This document shows, in pieces, positions 58,654 to 64,000 of a stretch of DNA of 64,000 nucleotides. Position numbers and translations under genes: made by a program. Where the stretch lies: positions 37,450 to 101,449 of the forward strand of contig CALUQB010000005.1 of the NCBI GenBank assembly GCA_944322815.1, read 5' to 3'. How positions within the stretch are numbered: position 1 is the stretch's first letter; the number at the start of each line of letters is the position of its first letter. Source of the DNA: an uncultured Bacteroidales bacterium. GTDB lineage: Bacteria > Bacteroidota > Bacteroidia > Bacteroidales > UBA932. The notes under the pieces were generated by a model that did not search any database, was not told the DNA's origin, and saw only the letters and a program-made list of their open reading frames with translations.

Positions 58654-61647
58654 TTAGAAATTGAAATTCAGCCCCAGGCTCAATGTCCGTGAAATAGGAT
58701 AGCGGTTTCCGTCGATTCCGTTTATACCTACCTCAGGGTCGAAGCCCGAGTATTTGGTCAGTGTGGCTACGTTTTCGCATGAAAGGAAGATCCTGGCATT
58801 CTCCACCGAAATCTTTTCCATCCAGCGTGACGGGAAAGTGTAGCTCAGAGTGATGTTCTTCAGCCTCAGGTATGATCCGTCTTCGACAAACCTGTCTGAA
58901 AGTCTGGAGTTGTGGTTAGGGTCTCCGTACACTGCACGAGGCATTACGGTGCTGGTGCCGTAGCCTACCCAGCGGTATTTGACTGAAGCAGTCTGGTTGT
59001 GCGCCGATGACATGCCCTCGTTGGATATGCCGGCGGCATTGAATATGTCGTTCCCGGCCACGCCCTGCAGATAGATTGACAGGTCGAATCCCTTGTAAGA
59101 GAAAGTGTTCGACATGGAGAATATCCAGTCCGGATTCGGGTCTCCTATGACTGTTCGGTCATCTTCATTGATGACTCCGTCGTTGTTCAGGTCCTTGAAC
59201 CTGATGTCTCCCGGAGCAGTGCCGGTCTCCTGGAATGCATGTGCATCCACTTCCGCCTGAGTCTGGAAAAGCCCGTCTGTCACATATCCATAGAATACGT
59301 TGATAGGCAGTCCGTTCTTCTGCATGGTGATATATGCTCCTGCATTCTCGTTCTGATAGAGCGGAGTGTCACTGTTCAGGCTGACAATCCTGTTGCTGTT
59401 GTATGTGGCTGTGAGTGATGTTTCCCACCTGAAGCCGCCTGTGGTGCTTTCGAAATTTACGGAAGTCACGGTCAGCTCGGCGCCCTTGTTGGAAACCTTT
59501 CCCGCATTCGTATATGTAGTGGAAGTGTCTTCATATCCTGAAGTGATAGGAATCGCCGCTTTCACCAGCATGTCCGTGGTATTCTTGATATAGCCGTCAA
59601 GAGACAGTGTCAGGCGGGAGTTCCACAGGCTGAGGTCGACACCGATATTTCCCTGGCGTACTTCCTCCCAGTGTATGCTCGGATTGGCCATAGTCTTGGC
59701 CATCAGTGTGGTCGCCACATCATCTCCGAAAATATACGCCCCTGTATTATAGGTCTGGATATAGGCGTATGAGCCTATCTTGTCATTACCTGTCACACCA
59801 TATCCGCCTCTCAGCTTGAGGTCGTTGATGACGAAACCGTTCTGAGGGAACCATGGCTCTTTCGATATCCTCCAGGCGGCAGACGCTGACGGGAAGTTTC
59901 CCCATCTGTGGTCAGGACCGAATCTTGATGAACCGTCCCGGCGGAATGTCACTGTGAGCAGATATCTGTCATCGTAAGAATAATTGGCCCTGGCCATGAA
60001 TGAGAACATGGCCCAGTCGCTGGATGAACCTCCGAGGTCCTTGATGTCTGTTCCGTTGTCGAACTCATGCACGCTGTCGAAGAGAAAGCCGCCCTTCGTG
60101 CCGTTGAATGCCGAAGCCCTGTTCCACTGGGCGGAAGTACCTGCCATTACGTTCAGATAATGTTTCTCCTTGAAAGTATGGTCGAAAGTCAGATAATTGT
60201 CGGACAGATACGTGAAAGCCTTGTTCGCGTCCTGGTATCTGGTCGTTTCCTCTACAGGAGACGGCTTGTAAGGATAGGCATAAGTCATGTTGTCGTTGAA
60301 CCAAAGCTTGGCGTCATATCCGAACGTGCTCTTGAATTTAAGCCATTTCGTGAATGTGATTTCAGCCGAGATATTCGCGAGGAAATTGTACCCGTTTGTC
60401 TTGTTCTCGTTCGTGTACAACGTTCCTATAGGGTTCCTGACATCTCCATACCAGTAAGAATTTCCGCTAGGACCGCTCCAGCCTCCGTCGGCATCCTTTA
60501 CCGGCTGGGTAGGAAGGGCGTTCATGGCATCGGAAACCGAATACGAACCTCCTGTCTTCACATCTGTGGAGAAGGTGATGTTGTTCGTGAATTTCAGCCA
60601 TTTGAGTACCTGGGCATCGTTGTTGTTCTGGAAAGTGAATCTCTGGTAGCCGATGGTCTTGACAGTACCTTTCTGGTCCGAAAATCCTCCGGACACATAG
60701 TAGTGCGCCTTTTCGTTTCCTCCGGAATAGCTGACCGTGTAGTTCTGCATGAATCCTGTCTGGAACATTTCGTCAAGCCAGTCAGTCCCTTCCCCTAGCG
60801 ATTCAGGTCTGCTCCATTCAGGATTCAGGGAAAGTCCGGCCGCTGACAGCATATCGTTCGAGTAGGCGGCATATTCAGAGGCATTCAGCATTTCAGGCAC
60901 ATAAGCCACGTTCTGCATCGCCCAGTTGGCGGATACATTCAGCTTCCCTTCTCCTGACTGGCCTCTTTTGGTCGTGACCATGACCACGCCGTTCGCACCC
61001 CTGGAACCATATATTGCGGTGGCGGAAGCGTCTTTCAGCACATCTATCCTGTCTATGTCCGCAGTGTTCAGCGATGACAGACCGAGGTCTGTAGGCACAC
61101 CGTCTATGACCACCAGAGGGTCGCTGTCGTTTATGGTGCCCAGACCGCGGATCTTGATGGACACGTTGTCACCAGGTTTCGCCGCATCCACGATGTACAC
61201 GCCTGAGACCTTTCCCTGGAGTGCCTGGCCTACATTCGACACGGGGGCATCCTTGATATCCCTGTCCGATACTGAAGACACGGCTCCTGTCAGATCCCTT
61301 TTCCTTACTGTACCATAACCGATCACCACGACTTCATCGAGGAATTCGCTGTCCTGCTCCATGACTATATTCATCTGAGAGAAAGACGTGACCGGCACTG
61401 TAATGGTCTGAAATCCCAGATAGGAGATTTCGAGAGAGGTCCCTATATTGACGGAAATGGAAAAATTTCCGTCAATGTCGGTAAGAGCTCCGGAACTTCT
61501 GTCCTGAGTGTCAATAACGGCGGCTCCTATGATAGGCACTCCCGTATTGTCGAGGACGGTTCCGCTTACAATTCCTGTCTGTGCAAAGGCCGTCGTACTG
61601 ACGAGCATAAAGACGGCCGCACAAATGAATGCTTGCATCCGTTTCAT
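58654..61647 (-). CDS. SusC/RagA TonB-dependent outer-membrane transporter
   Basis: 997 residues. Signal peptide ending TAFAQ, then a carboxypeptidase-regulatory-like domain (about 24-100, SGTVLDNTGVPIIGAAVIDT), plug (VVIGYGTVRKRDLTGAVSSV.. , IRGLGTINDSDPLVVIDGVPTD), and a 22-strand barrel ending SLGLNFNF. It imports oligosaccharides with SusD. First gene of the susCDEF-type PUL and preceded by a promoter overlapped by an inverted repeat. Confidence 0.97.
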   Translation of the reverse strand: MKRMQAFICAAVFMLVSTTAFAQTGIVSGTVLDNTGVPIIGAAVIDTQDRSSGALTDIDGNFSISVNIGTSLEISYLGFQTITVPVTSFSQMNIVMEQDSEFLDEVVVIGYGTVRKRDLTGAVSSVSDRDIKDAPVSNVGQALQGKVSGVYIVDAAKPGDNVSIKIRGLGTINDSDPLVVIDGVPTDLGLSSLNTADIDRIDVLKDASATAIYGSRGANGVVMVTTKRGQSGEGKLNVSANWAMQNVAYVPEMLNASEYAAYSNDMLSAAGLSLNPEWSRPESLGEGTDWLDEMFQTGFMQNYTVSYSGGNEKAHYYVSGGFSDQKGTVKTIGYQRFTFQNNNDAQVLKWLKFTNNITFSTDVKTGGSYSVSDAMNALPTQPVKDADGGWSGPSGNSYWYGDVRNPIGTLYTNENKTNGYNFLANISAEITFTKWLKFKSTFGYDAKLWFNDNMTYAYPYKPSPVEETTRYQDANKAFTYLSDNYLTFDHTFKEKHYLNVMAGTSAQWNRASAFNGTKGGFLFDSVHEFDNGTDIKDLGGSSSDWAMFSFMARANYSYDDRYLLTVTFRRDGSSRFGPDHRWGNFPSASAAWRISKEPWFPQNGFVINDLKLRGGYGVTGNDKIGSYAYIQTYNTGAYIFGDDVATTLMAKTMANPSIHWEEVRQGNIGVDLSLWNSRLTLSLDGYIKNTTDMLVKAAIPITSGYEDTSTTYTNAGKVSNKGAELTVTSVNFESTTGGFRWETSLTATYNSNRIVSLNSDTPLYQNENAGAYITMQKNGLPINVFYGYVTDGLFQTQAEVDAHAFQETGTAPGDIRFKDLNNDGVINEDDRTVIGDPNPDWIFSMSNTFSYKGFDLSIYLQGVAGNDIFNAAGISNEGMSSAHNQTASVKYRWVGYGTSTVMPRAVYGDPNHNSRLSDRFVEDGSYLRLKNITLSYTFPSRWMEKISVENARIFLSCENVATLTKYSGFDPEVGINGIDGNRYPISRTLSLGLNFNF

Positions 61648-61671
61648 TTGATTAGTTTTAATGCTATGGTT

Positions 61672-61712
61672 AAACCTTTCCCAAAGTAAGACGGATTGGG
61701 AAAGGTTTCAAA
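61672..61712 (-). promoter_or_regulatory. susC promoter overlapped by a perfect 13-bp inverted repeat
   Basis: AAACCTTTCCCAA (61672-61684) and TTGGGAAAGGTTT (61696-61708), 11-base loop. On the minus strand, TTTG (61712-61709), a 19-base spacer and TTACTTTG (61689-61682) form a promoter whose spacer carries one arm and whose -7 element touches the other. TTACTTTG deviates from TAnnTTTG at one position. Likely operator for the SusR-like regulator. Confidence 0.6.
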
Positions 61713-61815
61713 GCCGTGGTATTCATTTAGTAGCGGCCGTAGAAATTCTTCTGAGGCCAAATCCGTGTGTATTAGTGAAATAGCAGATGACAGTGTCGCT
61801 GAAAATAGTAGTGTT

Positions 61816-63423
61816 TCATGCAAGCCTTCCGATGTGCATTATCTGTTTTTCGAACTCTTCACGGTCTGAAAGTGCGGCATTCCTCATCTTTACGCGGTAG
61901 TTGTATATGGTAGACACCGAGCGTCGGAGGAAGTAGGCGATTTTTACGGAATCCGTAACGCCGAGTCTGATAAGGGCTGCCACTCTCAGTTCAGTAGTCA
62001 GAATGCCGTCCTTGCTTTTGCATTCGATCTGTTTGTCCGGCTGGAGAAGTTCGTTGAGCTGTTCTACAAAATCAGGGAACAATGCCAGGAATGTCGCATC
62101 GAACTGTGCATAGAATTCCTGCAATTCCTTTTCGATGAAATCTGTCGATTTCAGACTTTCCGAAACTGCGGCAAAGCCGCCTGTCCTTGCTGTTTTTCGC
62201 AGCTGGCTTCTATACTTTTCCAGACCGCCTATATAGTACGAGCACATGTCTATGTATCTCCCGATATAAATTTCCTTGATGTTGTTTGATTCCTGCAGAA
62301 GTCCGACATATTCCTTGAGTTTGGTATTGGCCTGTGATATTTTCTTGTTTCCTCTGATGGTGAAGAATATGGCTGCGGCCAATGCTATTGAAAGCAGGCT
62401 GATCCCCGCAAGGTAATTTCTCATTTGTCTCTGGTTTTTCACCATTTCATTATTGTATGCACTATATATAATGGGAAGAAGAGTATAGGTGGATTGCTTG
62501 TTTATGGCTGCATTGGAGGCCATGGCGTCATTTACTGATCTGGTTATGTATCTGTATGCGCGGTCTACATCTCCGTGTTTATACAGGAGCGACGAAAGTT
62601 CATGCAGGGACTTGTACTCTTTGACAGGGGTCTCGAGGTCGAAAAGCGCACTTTTGGCGAGATTGTAAATAGCCATCGTGCTGTCTCTGGCCTGGAGATA
62701 TCCGTTGGCAAGAATGTAGTGGAGAATACCTTTTTCATGGACGGAATATTTTCCGGAGGACAACAGGTCGCTGACAAGTCCGATTATATCTTCTCCGTCT
62801 CCGTTTTCCAGCTTGATTTCGGTCTCGACATATATTCTGGAGATGTCGTCTTGTCCGAGCAGGTTGAGCAGTTCTTCCCTGTACCGGTCTTTCTTTTCAC
62901 GGTATCTTTCTCTCAGGATCTTGTCGTCGGAAGAGTATTCCAGACTTTTGTAAACAGTATTGTATATGTGATAGTACGTCGGTTTCCGGTCTGCAGACAA
63001 TAGTTCGGGGTTCAGCTTCTCCATTATGTTGAACACTTCCGTATACATGCCGGAAAGGGCATACCTGTCTGCCAGGTCCAGGACTGCATCATGATATGTG
63101 GCGATATTCACGGTTTCTGCCAGTTCCAGTTTGGCCCTGGCATAGAATATCGCGGAATCAATGTCATATTGGTAATAGCATGAATAGAGACTGTCGAGGA
63201 TTGCATATTTCGCGCAGTCGGAATCCGCGGAGCCAAGCCGTGATCTCATTCCGGCAATCCGGGTTTCCAGTTCCTTTTCTATTTCCTGTTTCCTGGAGAC
63301 AGTGTTGTCCAGCTCTGCAAGGGCCTGTCTTATTTCGGGACTGTATTTGTTATTGCTGCAGGATAATAATACTGTTCCTGAAACTAAAATCGGGATTATA
63401 TGATATATGATAAATCCTCTCAT
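61816..63423 (-). CDS. SusR-like DUF6377 membrane regulator of the PUL
   Basis: 535 residues. N-terminal signal or lipobox (VLLSC, Cys22), a periplasmic TPR-like helical region (about 25-320), one membrane helix (about 340-360, LAGISLLSIALAAAIFFTI), a coiled coil, and a C-terminal helix-turn-helix of LuxR-like type (RVAALIRLGVTDSVKIAYFLRRSVSTIYNYRVKMR, about 480-515). This is the SusR/DUF6377 architecture that senses glycan in the periplasm and binds DNA inside. Upstream of and co-oriented with susC, with a 168-base gap. Confidence 0.88.
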   Translation of the reverse strand: MRGFIIYHIIPILVSGTVLLSCSNNKYSPEIRQALAELDNTVSRKQEIEKELETRIAGMRSRLGSADSDCAKYAILDSLYSCYYQYDIDSAIFYARAKLELAETVNIATYHDAVLDLADRYALSGMYTEVFNIMEKLNPELLSADRKPTYYHIYNTVYKSLEYSSDDKILRERYREKKDRYREELLNLLGQDDISRIYVETEIKLENGDGEDIIGLVSDLLSSGKYSVHEKGILHYILANGYLQARDSTMAIYNLAKSALFDLETPVKEYKSLHELSSLLYKHGDVDRAYRYITRSVNDAMASNAAINKQSTYTLLPIIYSAYNNEMVKNQRQMRNYLAGISLLSIALAAAIFFTIRGNKKISQANTKLKEYVGLLQESNNIKEIYIGRYIDMCSYYIGGLEKYRSQLRKTARTGGFAAVSESLKSTDFIEKELQEFYAQFDATFLALFPDFVEQLNELLQPDKQIECKSKDGILTTELRVAALIRLGVTDSVKIAYFLRRSVSTIYNYRVKMRNAALSDREEFEKQIMHIGRLA

Positions 63424-63448
63424 ATCTCGTGGTCTGTGGTTGTGTTTC

Positions 63449-63456
63449 CAAAATTA
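63449..63456 (-). promoter_or_regulatory. Possible -7 element of the SusR-like gene
   Basis: Minus-strand TAATTTTG, 26 bases before the ATG. No clear -33 element. Confidence 0.35.
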
Positions 63457-63593
63457 AGAAAAAATCCGGATTGCTGACATTTGTTGTTTTCTTGTGATGC
63501 GGATGATACCCGGATTCCAAGTCGGGTCTGCATGGACTGCTGCTCGAGACAATCTTGCTTCCGGTGCTGCTCGTATGGTGATGTCGGAATAAA

Positions 63594-63675
63594 ACCGAGG
63601 GGATAGAGTGGAGTGCCTTTCGGCACCGGGTCAAAAGCAAGCAGAAAGTTCCCTGCATAAGTACCTCCCCTCGGT
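63594..63675 (-). other. Three-way-junction-like structured sequence upstream of the SusR-like gene
   Basis: ACCGAGGGGA (63594-63603) pairs with TCCCCTCGGT (63666-63675); inside lie GTGCC-TTTC-GGCAC (63613-63626) and GCAG...CTGC (63641-63656). It contains GGGTCAAAAG (63628), also present in both copies of the dispersed repeat. I recognise no Rfam-type family. A 93-codon frame (63701 to 63420) and a 124-codon frame cross it; neither looks like a protein I know. Confidence 0.5.
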
Positions 63676-63683
63676 AACTGACT

Positions 63684-63719
63684 AAAAAAGCAGACATCCA
63701 TTTAGGGATAGATGCCTGC
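63684..63719 (-). terminator. Terminator of a short leader transcript
   Basis: Minus strand GCAGGCATC / GATGTCTGC (9 bp with one G:U) around a 12-base loop, then six T (63689-63684). Strong Rho-independent form. Confidence 0.75.
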
Positions 63720-63737
63720 CTCATTTGCTAAAGTCAT
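63702..63737 (-). CDS. Possible 11-residue leader peptide
   Basis: ATG at 63737 encodes MTLANEAGIYP and stops in the terminator loop. It starts about 10 bases after the predicted transcription start. Tentative; short frames arise by chance. Confidence 0.3.
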   Translation of the reverse strand: MTLANEAGIYP

Positions 63738-63753
63738 TCTTATCATGACACTG

Positions 63754-63783
63754 CAAAGGTAATAATAATTTTCGGAATAGCAA
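63754..63783 (-). promoter_or_regulatory. Promoter driving the short leader transcript
   Basis: Minus strand TTG (63783-63781), 19-base spacer, TACCTTTG (63761-63754). Transcription would start near 63747. Confidence 0.65.
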
Positions 63784-63847
63784 TGATGCTCCGGCCATGT
63801 GGCCGATGTGTCAAATCCGGGAATGTGTCAATTTAACATTTGAAAAA

Positions 63848-63877
63848 GGTGATACACCCCATGTAAGATGTATCTCC
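63848..63877 (-). terminator. Terminator after the partial gene at the right edge
   Basis: Minus strand GGAGATACA / TGTATCACC (one A:A mismatch) around a 12-base loop, followed by TTTTTC. Confidence 0.6.
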
Positions 63878-63918
63878 TTATCATTTTGTATTAAATGGAT
63901 AAGTTACTCTGAATAGAG

Positions 63919-63999
63919 CTAACGAGCTTTGCTCAGTTCACAGACAGAGCTGGTCTGAGAGATATTGAGACTACACTTAACCTCTGCGGAGACCTTTAC
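63919..63999 (-). CDS. C-terminal end of an unidentified protein (gene continues beyond the window)
   Basis: Only 26 codons are visible: VKVSAEVKCSLNISQTSSVC, then ELSKAR and TAG. The other two minus frames are closed, and a terminator-like hairpin lies 42 bases downstream, which supports a real gene end. Too short to identify. Confidence 0.4.
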   Translation of the reverse strand, partial: VKVSAEVKCSLNISQTSSVCELSKAR

Positions 64000-64000
64000 C

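Noticed and set aside
63594-63675. Known riboswitch, tmRNA or SRP RNA for the three-way fold
   Set aside because: I compared it mentally with TPP, cobalamin, SAM, glycine, c-di-GMP, tmRNA and SRP cores and found none of their conserved loops.
63350-63724. 124-codon minus-strand frame upstream of the SusR-like gene
   Set aside because: Runs through the terminator and structured region and overlaps the SusR-like start in another frame; no features.

Overview
The window is chromosomal DNA from a member of the Bacteroidota, most likely Bacteroidales. The evidence is: a SusC/SusD polysaccharide-utilisation locus, promoters of the form TTTG-N19/20-TAnnTTTG (seen before a tRNA, rpmE, glmM, trigger factor and an M20 peptidase), start codons with weak or no Shine-Dalgarno sequences, type B ribosomal protein L31, many lipoproteins with MKK...C lipoboxes, and a serine-palmitoyltransferase-type enzyme. 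Base composition is near balanced. The genus cannot be fixed from this sequence; a gut-type Bacteroidales is an inference.

Positions 1-22000 are mostly housekeeping: the 3' end of trkH, a RecD-like helicase, a DPP IV-type peptidase, rpmE2, a NamZ/DUF1343 protein overlapping glmM, a DUF486 membrane protein, tRNA-Glu, a TRIC channel, rmuC, an xer-hpf pair, a PurF-like protein without the catalytic cysteine, a THUMP-like methyltransferase, a phosphohexomutase, paaK with an ACT-domain gene and a ModF-like ATPase, and the overlapping set ftsE-nth-nhaP2-like (transcribed leftward).

Positions 22000-41400 carry a large TPR protein with a beta-barrel partner, gyrB, a set of genes that looks like sphingolipid biosynthesis (alpha-oxoamine synthase, SDR reductase, condensation-fold acyltransferase-like protein) running directly into a PgpH-like 7TM-HD phosphodiesterase, then tig-clpP-clpX, a two-repeat lipoprotein, an M20 dipeptidase and pyrF.

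Positions 41400-64000 are accessory. An AraC regulator diverges from an outer-membrane protein and a 5'-nucleotidase lipoprotein. Next come a small protein and a large mosaic lipoprotein, then an intergenic scar with a gltA remnant and structured repeats. The rest is a leftward alpha-glucan, probably dextran, utilisation locus: SusR-like regulator, SusC, SusD, SusE/F-like protein, GH66, GH97, a second small protein and a fimbrillin/SusF-like lipoprotein. In the expected scheme GH66 cuts alpha-1,6-glucan at the surface, the SusCD complex imports oligosaccharides, and GH97 releases glucose in the periplasm.

The least explained items are: (i) two homologous 42-56 residue proteins, each encoded just 5' of a surface lipoprotein; (ii) a dispersed intergenic element, two copies about 10 kb apart, whose hairpins differ by compensatory changes; (iii) a perfect 13-bp inverted repeat lying across the susC promoter; (iv) a short promoter-leader peptide-terminator unit and a three-way-junction fold upstream of the SusR-like gene; and (v) the candidate sphingolipid operon.
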